Shown here one piece after another: positions 51,303-59,689 of a DNA stretch of 64,000 bases (the stretch's first letter is position 1; every line of letters starts with the position of its first letter). Location of the stretch: positions 45,822 through 109,821 of the forward strand of contig DYID01000011.1 in the NCBI GenBank assembly GCA_020723805.1, in the 5' to 3' direction. A program made the translations under genes and the position numbers. The stretch comes from Anaerolinea sp. (GTDB taxonomy: Bacteria > Chloroflexota > Anaerolineae > Anaerolineales > Villigracilaceae). The notes under the pieces are model-generated. The model was not told where the DNA came from. It saw nothing but the letters and a program-made list of their open reading frames with translations, and ran no database searches.

Positions 51303-53359
51303 ATAGTCCATATGACATCCTTTTTGAAACGGTTCGGATTGGTCCAGTAACGGCTCCGAACCGTTTTTATCAGGTGCCGCACTGCAACGGATTCGGACAC
51401 CGCATGCCGCACGGACTCGCCGCCATGCGCGGCATGAAGGCGGAGGGCGGCTGGGGAGTGATCTGCACCGAGGAGACGGAAATTCACCACACCAGCGACC
51501 TTTCCCCCTACTTCGAGGGGCGTCTTTGGAGCGATGACGATATCCCCGCTTTGCAGTTGATGACAGAAGCGGTACATCGTCACGGCGCGCTGGCAGGCAT
51601 CGAACTTTCCTACAACGGCATTGACGCCGTGAATCTGTATTCGCGCGTGCCGCCGCTGGCGCCGCGTTCGATGGGGACGCTGGGCGGGTCGGGTTATGAA
51701 CCCGTTCAAACCCGCCGCATGGACAAAGAGGATATTCGCAATGTGCGCAAATGGCATCGTGATGCCGCGCTGCGGGCAAAACGTGCGGGCTTCGACATTG
51801 TATACTGTTACGCCGGTCACGGCATGACGGCGGCAATGCAATTCATCGTCAAACGTTACAATGACCGCGCCGACGAATACGGCGGCTCGCTGGAAAACCG
51901 CGTGCGCTTCCTGCGTGAGTTGATTGAAGACACAAAAGAGGCAGTAGGCGACCGCTGTGCGGTGGCAGTGCGCTTTGCCGTGGACGAACTGCTCGGTGAG
52001 GACGGTATCACCCATCAGGGCGAGGGGCATGACGTGATTGCCACGCTCGCAGAACTGCCCGATTTGTGGGATGTGAACATCAGCGGCTGGAACCACGACT
52101 CGGCGACCTCGCGCTTCGAGAAGGAGGGGCATCAGGAAAAGTACATCGCATTCGTCAAACAGTTGACCACCAAGCCGGTCGTGGGGGTGGGGCGTTACAC
52201 TTCGCCCGATGCGATGGTCTCCGCCATCCGCCGCGGCGTGATGGATTTCATCGGCGCGGCGCGTCCGTCCATTGCCGACCCGTTCCTGCCGGCGAAAATC
52301 AAAGAGGGGCGCATCGAGGACATCCGCGAGTGCATTGGCTGTAACATCTGCGTCACGGGCGATACGCGCTATGTCCCCATTCGCTGCACACAAAACCCCA
52401 CCATGGGCGAGGAGTGGCGGCGCGGCTGGCATCCCGAAATGATTGCGCCGAAGAAAAGCGATAAAGAGGTCATGATCATCGGGGCGGGACCTGCAGGGCT
52501 GGAATGTGCGCGGGCGCTGGGTCAGCGCGGGTATCGGGTCTCACTGCTGGAGGCGCGACGGGAAGCGGGCGGGCGCGTCTTGCGCGAGTCGGCGCTGCCG
52601 GGTCTGAACGAGTGGCGGCGGGTCGTGGATTGGCGGCTGACTCAAATCCGAAAAATGAAGAATGTCTCGCTCTATCTCTCCAGCCCGATGACGGCGGAGG
52701 AAATTCTCGAAACGGGCACGCAGAACATCATCCTTGCCACCGGCGCAACATGGCGGCGCGACGGCGTGGGGCGCACGCTGTGGAAGCCGATCATGGGACA
52801 CGAGTTGGAGAATGTGTTGACGCCTGATGACTTGATGGAGGGCATAATTGGCAAGTTAGTAATTGGTGATTGGGTCATTTACGACGATGACCACTACTAC
52901 ATGGGCGGCGTGCTGGCGGAATTGCTTGCCCTGAACGGTTGCAAAGTCTCCTTGGTCACACCCGCGCCGATGATTTCCTATTGGGCGCAATTCACCCTCG
53001 AACAGGAAAAGATTCAGGCAAGGCTGATGAAACTCGGCGTCAGGTTGTATCCGCAAACTGTGCTGAGCGAAATTCAGAACGACGCGGTGAAACTCACCAA
53101 CACGATTTCGGGCGAAGAGTCCGAAATTCCGCGCACGGGGGTGGTGTTGGTGAGCGACAGAGCCCCCAACGATGCGCTGTATTCCGCCCTCAAGCCCGCG
53201 CTCAACGAGGGCAGAATCCACTCGCTGCGGCTCATCGGCGACGCCGAAGCCCCTGGCATCATCGCGCAGGCGGTGTTTGCCGGTCACCTCGCCGCGCGGG
53301 AGTTCGATGAAGAAAAAATGGATGCCACCCCGTTCAAGGTGGAGAGAATAAAAATCTAA
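51299..53359 (+). CDS. Trimethylamine/dimethylamine dehydrogenase-like iron-sulfur flavoprotein
   Basis: 686 residues from ATG 51299. N-terminal OYE-type TIM barrel, then a 4Fe-4S motif CIGCNIC with the fourth Cys in PIRCTQN, GEEWRRGWHPE, and a C-terminal FAD/ADP-binding domain (VMIIGAGPAGLECA). RFYQVPHC puts Cys29 where TMADH has the cysteine that binds FMN covalently (Cys30). The TMADH substrate-bowl Tyr60 corresponds to Glu59, so a substrate other than trimethylamine is likely (for instance a more polar amine). ADP-domain sequence around residue 520 contains the GTAATTGGTGATTGG repeat in frame. Cytoplasmic; electron acceptor not identified nearby. Confidence 0.85.
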   Translation: MNSPYDILFETVRIGPVTAPNRFYQVPHCNGFGHRMPHGLAAMRGMKAEGGWGVICTEETEIHHTSDLSPYFEGRLWSDDDIPALQLMTEAVHRHGALAGIELSYNGIDAVNLYSRVPPLAPRSMGTLGGSGYEPVQTRRMDKEDIRNVRKWHRDAALRAKRAGFDIVYCYAGHGMTAAMQFIVKRYNDRADEYGGSLENRVRFLRELIEDTKEAVGDRCAVAVRFAVDELLGEDGITHQGEGHDVIATLAELPDLWDVNISGWNHDSATSRFEKEGHQEKYIAFVKQLTTKPVVGVGRYTSPDAMVSAIRRGVMDFIGAARPSIADPFLPAKIKEGRIEDIRECIGCNICVTGDTRYVPIRCTQNPTMGEEWRRGWHPEMIAPKKSDKEVMIIGAGPAGLECARALGQRGYRVSLLEARREAGGRVLRESALPGLNEWRRVVDWRLTQIRKMKNVSLYLSSPMTAEEILETGTQNIILATGATWRRDGVGRTLWKPIMGHELENVLTPDDLMEGIIGKLVIGDWVIYDDDHYYMGGVLAELLALNGCKVSLVTPAPMISYWAQFTLEQEKIQARLMKLGVRLYPQTVLSEIQNDAVKLTNTISGEESEIPRTGVVLVSDRAPNDALYSALKPALNEGRIHSLRLIGDAEAPGIIAQAVFAGHLAAREFDEEKMDATPFKVERIKI

Positions 53360-53402
53360 GAGGAAAGAAGAAAGAGGAAAGATTCTTTCTTCTTTCCTCT
53401 TT
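53360..53402. terminator. Bidirectional terminator-like hairpin
   Basis: GAGGAAAGAAGAAAG (53360-53374) and CTTTCTTCTTTCCTC (53385-53399) form a perfect 15-bp stem followed by TTTCC. It lies between convergent genes. Confidence 0.6.
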
Positions 53403-53437
53403 CCTTTCAAGCAACTCCGCTTTTTACGACAAGCGAT

Positions 53438-54781
53438 TTACCACACCCTCTCCAAGTTCGGGTTATCGAGCGGTTTGCGCCCCACCTTTGCCATATTCAC
53501 CCATTCGCCGTGAACCTTCACGCGCACCACATCGGCGGTGAAATCGGTCACGGTCGAGCCGTTGTTGTTGAACAGCCACGAACCGACGGCGTAAATATCC
53601 GCCGGCACCCCCAACTTTTCGAACTTGCGAATCTTTTCGGGATTGAACCCGCCGGAGACGACAATCTTCACATTGCGGCAATATGAACGCGCCGCCTCTT
53701 TCCAGACCTCGGGCAGGCGCCACGATTCCCAAGCCGAATCCAACGCCTGACGGACGTTGAACACCAGCCGCGGGTTGACGCCGAGGTCGAGCGCCGGGTC
53801 GCCCAACGGCGCCACCGACACATCACGCACGCTTCCGCTGGTGTCCAGCCGCACGCCGTATAACACATACTTGGCGGCTTCGGCTTCATCCCCCGCGTCT
53901 TTCAATTCCCTATATTTCATGAACATCGTCTCCAACACGCGCAAGGAGTCTCTCACGGAGTCGTTGTTGAAATCCACCAGGGCAATGCGCGGGATGCGCG
54001 CCGGCAGGATGCGTGCAAACTGCATCATGGCTTCGGCTGTGTCGCCGAGAAAGGAGGCGATGGCGGCGTGCGCCACCGTCCCGCCGCCCGCGCCGCCCCA
54101 CCAGTCGCCTTGAGCGTCGGTCGAGACGAAGGGACCCAGTTCATGAGCATAGTCGCGGTTGAAACGCTGGACGGCGATGTTGTAGGCATAGCCATCGGCG
54201 GCTTGCACTTCGTGCAGGTCGAAGCGTGCCGGGAAGAAGAGCACCGGCTTGCCGTGCGCCGCCACGAGCGTTTCGTACACGTTGGTCGCCACGCGGCTGG
54301 AACGGGTGAGGATGCCGAGCGTGGGGGTTTCGAGCAGGGCAAAATCGCGGTAACGTCCGCGCACTTTGATGACCGGCTGCACGTGCAGAGGGTTGCCATC
54401 CGATTCGACGATGGTGCCATCGTGAACCGCCCACACTTCCAGCCGGTCAGAAGTATCTACAAACGTGTCGCCGTCCCAATAGCCGGTGCAGTGACGCAGC
54501 ATGGCGAGCGCCTTGTCCACGCCGACGACGATGGTCTTGCCGGCGCGGCGGGTGAACCATTGCATCTCCACTTCGATGTTGCCGACGGCGATGTCTTCCG
54601 GCGACATGCCCGGCGGCAGGTTGTGATGTTTGCCGGAATAGGTGTATCCCTCCGCGGCGAGGGCGGTGAGCATGCGTCCGATGTTTTCGAAGTATTTATC
54701 CGAATACCAGCCGCGGCGCATGCGCTCGATGTCGAGTTTGAAAGTTTCGTTGGTGAGGCGTTTGTGGTCGAAGATGCTCAT
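53438..54781 (-). CDS. Nicotinate phosphoribosyltransferase-like protein
   Basis: 447 residues. NAPRTase-family features: YKYFENIG-type N-terminus (DIERMRRGWYSDKYFENI region), VVGVDKALAML, the central RFDLHEVQAADGYA, ALVDFNNDS, and the late VVSGGFNPEKI with GVPADIYAVGSWLF, where PRPP phosphate is bound. It makes nicotinate mononucleotide for NAD salvage. The neighbouring nicotinamidase-like gene supplies nicotinate. Confidence 0.9.
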   Translation of the reverse strand: MSIFDHKRLTNETFKLDIERMRRGWYSDKYFENIGRMLTALAAEGYTYSGKHHNLPPGMSPEDIAVGNIEVEMQWFTRRAGKTIVVGVDKALAMLRHCTGYWDGDTFVDTSDRLEVWAVHDGTIVESDGNPLHVQPVIKVRGRYRDFALLETPTLGILTRSSRVATNVYETLVAAHGKPVLFFPARFDLHEVQAADGYAYNIAVQRFNRDYAHELGPFVSTDAQGDWWGGAGGGTVAHAAIASFLGDTAEAMMQFARILPARIPRIALVDFNNDSVRDSLRVLETMFMKYRELKDAGDEAEAAKYVLYGVRLDTSGSVRDVSVAPLGDPALDLGVNPRLVFNVRQALDSAWESWRLPEVWKEAARSYCRNVKIVVSGGFNPEKIRKFEKLGVPADIYAVGSWLFNNNGSTVTDFTADVVRVKVHGEWVNMAKVGRKPLDNPNLERVW

Positions 54782-54842
54782 GTGAAGTTGTGTACCTGTC
54801 TACCTGTATACGTGTCTACTTGTTTACCTGTGTACCTCTGTA
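54782..54842 (-). repeat. Degenerate TACCTGT tandem repeat
   Basis: Units of 8-10 nt (TACCTGTC, TACCTGTA, TACGTGTC) fill the whole gap between the NAD-salvage genes. The reverse complement (ACAGGTA) occurs at 50811-50843. Confidence 0.65.
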
Positions 54843-55850
54843 CTACAAAAACCCATCCGTTGACTTGACGATATTCATGCCCGCTTCTGCAAAGCGCTGA
54901 TACGCCGCGTTCGCCGCCTCGGTGTGATCCACCACGGCGGGCACGACCACCGGCGAGGCGCAGTCTTCGAGCAGGTAAACCTTCTTCGCCAGCGCGGGGT
55001 CGGTTGCCTGAATGTCTTCGAGCAGGTCGGAGACCGTCCATGCCACGCAGTGGGATTTTGCCTGCCCGGCGATGATGAGCCGGTCGAACTGCTGTAACTG
55101 CTCGATGAATTTGGTATTGCGCACGCCGAGCGTCTCGCCCATCGGACCGGTCAACACTTCGGGACCGATGGCGGAGTAGTTTTCGGTGAAGGGCTTGTCG
55201 CCTTTGATTTCGATGTCATACTGTGCGGCGCGGGCGATGGAGTGGAAGAAGAGCGCCTCCTCCACCGAGGAAACCAGCGCGTGACCAATGCCGCCCAGCA
55301 TGGCATGGTAGGGCCAGATGGTGAGGGCGTATTTGCCTTTCTTCTCCAGTTGCTCGGCATAGTGAATCATCATCTGCTGACCGTATTCGGGGGCAATGCC
55401 AAATTGCGGCGCAAGCGCAGGGTTGAATCTCCACTTGCCGCTCTGCAAATCAGCGACGTGAATGTCGCTGTATGGGGCAGGGTGATTCCCATCGGCATCC
55501 ACGAAGAAGATGGCATGGAAGACCTGCAGGGTCTTGTGCGTGTCCATCGTGGCGGTGATGTGCGTGATGCTGCCCAGATTGCGGTAAATGAATTCGCACA
55601 GGCGGGTGTTATCGTCCACCGCGCCGCGCCCGCTCCGCCCGCCGACGAAGAGCTCGAAGCCGGGGATGCAGAAGGTATTTTGCAGGTCAATCAGCAGCAG
55701 CCAGGTACGAGTCCGGTCGGAGGCGGCAGGCTGAAGTCCGTGTTGACGCGCCCAGCCGCGCGCTTGTCCGGCGCGTTCTTCGTAGGGAACCCGCCAGACG
55801 GTCCCGACTTTGGCGGCGTCGAAAAAATCGGGGAGGGAAAGATTGTTCAT
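54843..55850 (-). CDS. Nicotinamidase-like cysteine hydrolase (isochorismatase fold)
   Basis: 335 residues, longer than the usual 180-220 because of an N-terminal extension and an inserted region. Catalytic triad candidates: Asp in LLIDLQNTF, Lys replaced or shifted around TIWPYHAM, Cys in [12 protein letters not shown]. The metal-site pattern [12 protein letters not shown] resembles the D-x-H of nicotinamidases. Together with the adjacent nicotinate phosphoribosyltransferase it completes nicotinamide salvage. The 61 bp between the genes is a degenerate TACCTGT repeat. A minus-strand TACAAT and GGAG precede the ATG. Confidence 0.82.
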   Translation of the reverse strand: MNNLSLPDFFDAAKVGTVWRVPYEERAGQARGWARQHGLQPAASDRTRTWLLLIDLQNTFCIPGFELFVGGRSGRGAVDDNTRLCEFIYRNLGSITHITATMDTHKTLQVFHAIFFVDADGNHPAPYSDIHVADLQSGKWRFNPALAPQFGIAPEYGQQMMIHYAEQLEKKGKYALTIWPYHAMLGGIGHALVSSVEEALFFHSIARAAQYDIEIKGDKPFTENYSAIGPEVLTGPMGETLGVRNTKFIEQLQQFDRLIIAGQAKSHCVAWTVSDLLEDIQATDPALAKKVYLLEDCASPVVVPAVVDHTEAANAAYQRFAEAGMNIVKSTDGFL

Positions 55851-55970
55851 AGGTTCTCCGCATTGATTGTATCCCCGTGTATTTTCGTGTCAAGTGTACT
55901 ACCGCGCCGTTGACTTTTTTGACTGATACCTTTAGACTCATGTTACTCTTATTTACTGCAAGGAGAAATT

Positions 55971-56567
55971 ATGGCGTCTCAATTTCAACTGATTATGCGG
56001 CAGGGACCAACTCCCGGTGCGACGTTCCTCCTCGAAGGGAGTCAACTGAACATCGGGCGCGACTCGTCCAACGAGATCGTCATCAACGATGCGGAGGTCT
56101 CGCGCCGCCACGCCCGCCTGACGTTTCAGGGCGGGAAGTATGTGCTGGAGGACCTCGGCTCGACCAACGGGACGTTTGTCAACGGTCAGCGTCTGGCAGG
56201 ACCGCGCGTCCTGAAGGCGGGTGAGGTCGTTTCGCTGGGCGAGCAGATCGTGCTGGTGTATGAGGTAACGACCAATGACCCCGGCGCAACGATGGTCTCG
56301 CCGCGCGCCGCGGGGGCACCTTCGGTTTCGCGGCCCGTTGCCCCGCCGCCTCCGCCTGCCGATTATGTGGGGAGCGTGCCTGCCAGCCCCGCGCCATCTG
56401 TGTCCACGCCGGTATCTACACCTGCGCCCGCCCGGCGGGTGAATGTTTTGCCCATCATCATTGCTGTGGCGGTGCTGTTCGTCATTTGTTTGTGCGTCGG
56501 CTTCCTCTGGTACATTGACGCCAATTACCTGTGGTGTACGTTCTTCCCCTTCCTGGGCGGGTGCTGA
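55971..56567 (+). CDS. FHA domain membrane protein
   Basis: 198 residues. The FHA domain occupies residues 5-100: LNIGRDSSNEIVI, VSRRHARL and DLGSTNGTFVNG carry the conserved Gly-Arg, Ser-x-x-His and Asn residues that bind phosphothreonine. A Pro/Ser-rich linker and one TM helix (VLPIIIAVAVLFVICLCVG, about 161-179) follow, then a short Trp/Cys-containing tail. No Ser/Thr kinase is in the window. ATG 55971 follows AAGGAGA. Confidence 0.9.
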   Translation: MASQFQLIMRQGPTPGATFLLEGSQLNIGRDSSNEIVINDAEVSRRHARLTFQGGKYVLEDLGSTNGTFVNGQRLAGPRVLKAGEVVSLGEQIVLVYEVTTNDPGATMVSPRAAGAPSVSRPVAPPPPPADYVGSVPASPAPSVSTPVSTPAPARRVNVLPIIIAVAVLFVICLCVGFLWYIDANYLWCTFFPFLGGC

Positions 56568-56583
56568 TTGTTTCGAGGGGATG

Positions 56584-56617
56584 TCCCCGCAAGGCAGTGC
56601 GCCCTGCGGGGATTTTT
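56584..56617 (+). terminator. Rho-independent terminator after the FHA gene
   Basis: TCCCCGCA (56584-56591) and TGCGGGGA (56605-56612) form an 8-bp stem with inner GGC/GCC pairs, then TTTTT. Confidence 0.88.
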
Positions 56618-56678
56618 GTTTCATGGTTGCCAAACCCCCTGCTCTTGACTAGAATAGAAGCAAGCGGAGACTCCTTCA

Positions 56679-57932
56679 ATGTCGCAAACTGTAACTGCAT
56701 CACCGCGCTGGAGCGCGACCACCAAACTGCTTGTCGGGTTGGCAATGTTTGGCATTGCCGCATTTCTGATTTATCGTTTTTCCAATCTCATCCCGCCGCT
56801 GTTGATGATTCTTATCATCACTTACCTGCTCCACCCGCTGATCGCCGCGCTGGCAAATGGACTGCATATCCCCTGGAAACTGGCGGTCAACATCGTCTAT
56901 TTGCTGATTCTTTCTGTTTTGATTGGCTTGCTTACATGGGGAGGCGTGGGGCTGGTCGGACAGGTGCAAAGCCTGGTCAATTCGATTCAGGGGCTCATCC
57001 GCGACCTGCCAAGATACATTTCCGAACTTTCCACGCAGGTGTTTGTCATCGGTCCGTTTCAACTGGACATGCGAAATTTCGATCTCAACGCCCTCAGTCA
57101 GCAGGTGCTTCCCGTGCTGCGTTCCTTGCTCGGTCAGGCGGGCGGTCTGGTCGGTGTGGTTGCGGGAGGAGCGGCAACCACCATCGGATGGACGCTTTTC
57201 GTCCTGACCGTCTCGTACTTTGTCATGTCGGAGAGTAGCGGCTTGCGCGAAAACATCCTGAAGATTGACATCCCCGGCTACACAGAAGACCTGAGAAGGC
57301 TGGGCGACGAACTCAGCCGCATTTGGAATGCCTTCCTGCGCGGGCAAATCATCATCTTTCTGCTGGCGCTGGTCATCTATTCCATTTTGCTGCCCGCCCT
57401 GGGGGTTCGGTATGCCATCGGCATTGCCTTTCTGGCGGGGCTGGCAAAATTTCTGCCCTATATCGGTCCCGCTGTGACGTGGATCATCATGGCGCTGGTT
57501 ACGTATTTCCAGCCGGAAAAACCGTTTGGCTTGCAGGAAAACGCCCTGACCTACATGCTGATTGTGGTCATCAGCACCTCGGTCATTGACTGGTTCATGG
57601 ACAACTTCATCACCCCGCGCATCATGGCGCGGACATTGAAGGTGCATCCCGCCGCTGTGCTGGTTGCCGCCCTCATCGCCGCCAACCTGCTGGGACTGCT
57701 GGGCGTGGTCATTGCCGCGCCGTTCCTTGCCACCTTCCTGCTGCTGGGCAGGTACGTGATGCGTAAAATGTTCGATCTCGACCCCTGGCCCGAAAAAGAG
57801 ACGCCGCCGCCTCCGCCCAGCATCACCGAATTGATCAAGAACGCCCTGCAGTCTTTCAAACTGCGGTTTGCAAAAAACAAATCCGTACAAGACCCTAAAA
57901 AGGAGAAGCCCAATGAGCAGCAATCACAATGA
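56679..57932 (+). CDS. AI-2E family transporter (permease)
   Basis: 417 residues, PF01594-type with about 8 TM helices. Motifs: LIPPLLMILIITYLLHPLI, FLYGQI-like FLRGQIIIFLLALVIYS, and the C-terminal LKVHPAAVLVAALIAANLLG. Family members export autoinducer-2-like molecules or act as Na+/H+ antiporters; the true substrate cannot be assigned. A charged C-terminal tail of about 50 residues carries the downstream overlap. TAGAAT at 56650 is a possible -10. Confidence 0.88.
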   Translation: MSQTVTASPRWSATTKLLVGLAMFGIAAFLIYRFSNLIPPLLMILIITYLLHPLIAALANGLHIPWKLAVNIVYLLILSVLIGLLTWGGVGLVGQVQSLVNSIQGLIRDLPRYISELSTQVFVIGPFQLDMRNFDLNALSQQVLPVLRSLLGQAGGLVGVVAGGAATTIGWTLFVLTVSYFVMSESSGLRENILKIDIPGYTEDLRRLGDELSRIWNAFLRGQIIIFLLALVIYSILLPALGVRYAIGIAFLAGLAKFLPYIGPAVTWIIMALVTYFQPEKPFGLQENALTYMLIVVISTSVIDWFMDNFITPRIMARTLKVHPAAVLVAALIAANLLGLLGVVIAAPFLATFLLLGRYVMRKMFDLDPWPEKETPPPPPSITELIKNALQSFKLRFAKNKSVQDPKKEKPNEQQSQ

Positions 57933-58095
57933 GCCCAAAACAGAAACCATCGCCGAGACCGATAACTACTTTGCCTGGAAAGCCGAAGAGCCCGACGGCG
58001 AGACCACCTACCACATCGAATTGAATAACGTCACTGTGCATTTCTTCGAGGAGGAATGGCAGGAGTTCCTGGAACTCGTCCGCAGCCTGGCATAG
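57913..58095 (+). CDS. Small acidic protein, function unknown
   Basis: 60 residues from ATG 57913 with AGGAG 9 nt before it, overlapping the AI-2E gene by 20 bp. Sequence is acidic (about 17 Asp/Glu) with a central YHIELNNVTVHFFEEEWQEF that looks like a beta hairpin plus helix. It is well conserved in style (no low complexity) and translationally coupled, so probably real. No family recognised. Confidence 0.7.
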   Translation: MSSNHNEPKTETIAETDNYFAWKAEEPDGETTYHIELNNVTVHFFEEEWQEFLELVRSLA

Positions 58096-58124
58096 GGGAC
58101 GCCAGTGCATCACCCTCCTGACGT

Positions 58125-59120
58125 ATGACCCTTCATAATGCCATCACAGACGTGCGCGGCATCGAAGTAGGACACGCGCAAAATGACGAGGCGCTCACCG
58201 GCTGCACCGTCATCCTCTGCCGCAAGGGAGCAGTGGCGGGCGTGGATGTGCGCGGCAGTGCGCCCGGCACACGCGAAACCGACCTGCTCGATCCCGTTAA
58301 CCTGGTGGAGAAAGTTCACGCGGTTGTGCTGTCGGGCGGGTCGGCGTTTGGGTTGGATGCCGCTGGCGGTGTGATGAAATTCCTCGAAGAACAGAACATC
58401 GGATTCAACACCGGCGCGGCGAAAGTCCCCATTGTCCCTTCCGCGATTCTCTTTGACCTGAACCTCGGTCGCGCCGACGTTCGACCGGATGCCGCCATGG
58501 GATACCGCGCCGCCGCCTCAGCCTCCTCCCTCCCGCCCGCCGAAGGGAACGTCGGTGCAGGGACGGGGGCGTCGGTGGGGAAAATGTTCGGGGTAAGCCT
58601 CGCAACCAAGAGCGGAGTCGGAAGCGCGTCCCTGGCGATTGGCGGAGGTGTGGTGGTGGGGGCGCTGGTCGCCGTCAACGCCTGGGGCGATGTGGTAAAT
58701 CCGCAAACGGGTGAAATCGTCGCCGGGCTGCGCTCGGGGAAGGTCGGTCCGCTGCGTGTGGGCGGGAAGGAATACTTTGCCGATACGCTGGCGATGATGA
58801 AGAAACCGCTCGGGCGCGCCCTGCTGGGACTGGCAACGCGCGCCAACACGGTCATCGGCGTGGTGGCGACGAATGCGCGGCTGACCAAAGCGCAGGCGAC
58901 CAAAGTGGCGCAGATGGCGCAGGACGGCATTGCCCGCGCCATCCGCCCGGCGCACACCATGCTCGACGGCGATGTGATCTTTGCGCTCTCGACCGGCGCG
59001 CGCCGTGCAGACGTGACGACTGTGGGCGCGTTTGCGGCGGAAGCGCTGGCGGAAGCAATCTTGCGCGCAGTGCGGATGGCAAAACCGGCAGGAGGGTTGC
59101 CGGGGTTGCTGCAAGAGTAA
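58125..59120 (+). CDS. P1 family peptidase (DmpA-like)
   Basis: 331 residues. It belongs to the Ntn-fold DmpA/P1 family: ITDVRGIEVGHAQN at the N-terminus, VVLSGGSAFGLDAAGGVM, then AVNAWGDVVNPQTGEIVAG and a C-terminal FALSTGARRADVTTVGAFAAEA. Family members self-cleave before a Ser/Thr and release N-terminal amino acids or hydrolyse beta-peptides. The likely cleavage Thr/Ser lies in the region VIFALSTG or earlier; it is not assigned here. Confidence 0.88.
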   Translation: MTLHNAITDVRGIEVGHAQNDEALTGCTVILCRKGAVAGVDVRGSAPGTRETDLLDPVNLVEKVHAVVLSGGSAFGLDAAGGVMKFLEEQNIGFNTGAAKVPIVPSAILFDLNLGRADVRPDAAMGYRAAASASSLPPAEGNVGAGTGASVGKMFGVSLATKSGVGSASLAIGGGVVVGALVAVNAWGDVVNPQTGEIVAGLRSGKVGPLRVGGKEYFADTLAMMKKPLGRALLGLATRANTVIGVVATNARLTKAQATKVAQMAQDGIARAIRPAHTMLDGDVIFALSTGARRADVTTVGAFAAEALAEAILRAVRMAKPAGGLPGLLQE

Positions 59121-59137
59121 TTGGTGATTGGTAACTG

Positions 59138-59218
59138 ATGTTACGCACCGTGCCGAAGGTTTGGCTGGAAAACAGGCGCAATTTGCGAGAACCTTCGGGA
59201 CGTTTCGCGTAAGGCGAG
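59138..59218 (+). repeat. Palindromic intergenic repeat, family B, copy 1
   Basis: About 81 bp from GATGTTACGCACC to TTTCGCGTAAGGCGAG, with inner arms CCGAAGG/CCTTCGG. Shares the TTACGC/GCGTAA ends with family A but not its core. Confidence 0.8.
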
Positions 59219-59244
59219 AGTTGGTAATTGAAAACCGAAAAAAA

Positions 59245-59273
59245 AGAGACGGCTCACAAGAGCCGTCTCTTTT
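59245..59273. terminator. Bidirectional terminator
   Basis: AGAGACGGCTC (59245-59255) and GAGCCGTCTCT (59260-59270) form an 11-bp stem with an ACAA loop, flanked by A8 on the left and TTT on the right. Confidence 0.9.
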
Positions 59274-59278
59274 AATGC

Positions 59279-59662
59279 TTACCTTCGCCTGCCCTTCAAC
59301 TCGTCCTTCAGGATCATCGTCATGACCACGCTCACAACGCTGACGATCAACCCGCCGAGGAAGGCGTTCCACCAGACCGGCTCGCTGATGACCAGCGCAA
59401 TACCAAACCACCGACCGACTACGCTCGTCAGCCAGAACAGGAAGGTGTTGATAACCAGCGTGAACAAACCGAGCGTCAGTAAAATCAACGGGCAGGTGAG
59501 GAATTTCAGCAGGGGACGAAACAGGGCATTGATGACGCCAAAGATCAACGCCAGCCAGACCAGCGAGACCATGTTGCTTTGCAGGTCGAGACCGGGGACG
59601 ATCAGCACGGCAAGGTACAGCGCGACGGCGTTGATCAGTAATCGCAGGATAAATCTTGTCAT
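59279..59662 (-). CDS. DUF360/YvlD-like small membrane protein ('phage holin family')
   Basis: 127 residues, four TM helices: LLINAVALYLAVLIVPGL, LVWLALIFGVINALFRPL, CPLILLTLGLFTLVINTFLF and AFLGGLIVSVVSVVMTMIL. NALFRPLLKFLTCPL is the family signature (PF04020). The holin name is historical; no phage genes are nearby. ATG 59662 follows GAGGAG on the minus strand. Confidence 0.9.
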   Translation of the reverse strand: MTRFILRLLINAVALYLAVLIVPGLDLQSNMVSLVWLALIFGVINALFRPLLKFLTCPLILLTLGLFTLVINTFLFWLTSVVGRWFGIALVISEPVWWNAFLGGLIVSVVSVVMTMILKDELKGRRR

Positions 59663-59689
59663 TTTTACTCCTCGTGAAGTGTGCTACCG

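Noticed and set aside
54782..54842. Regular short repeats that could suggest a CRISPR-like array
   Set aside because: Units are 8-10 nt, degenerate and without spacers; no cas genes are present. It is low-complexity intergenic sequence.
59279..59662. Phage holin and thus a prophage remnant
   Set aside because: The DUF360/YvlD family is a common chromosomal membrane protein; no integrase, capsid, terminase or lysis genes are nearby.
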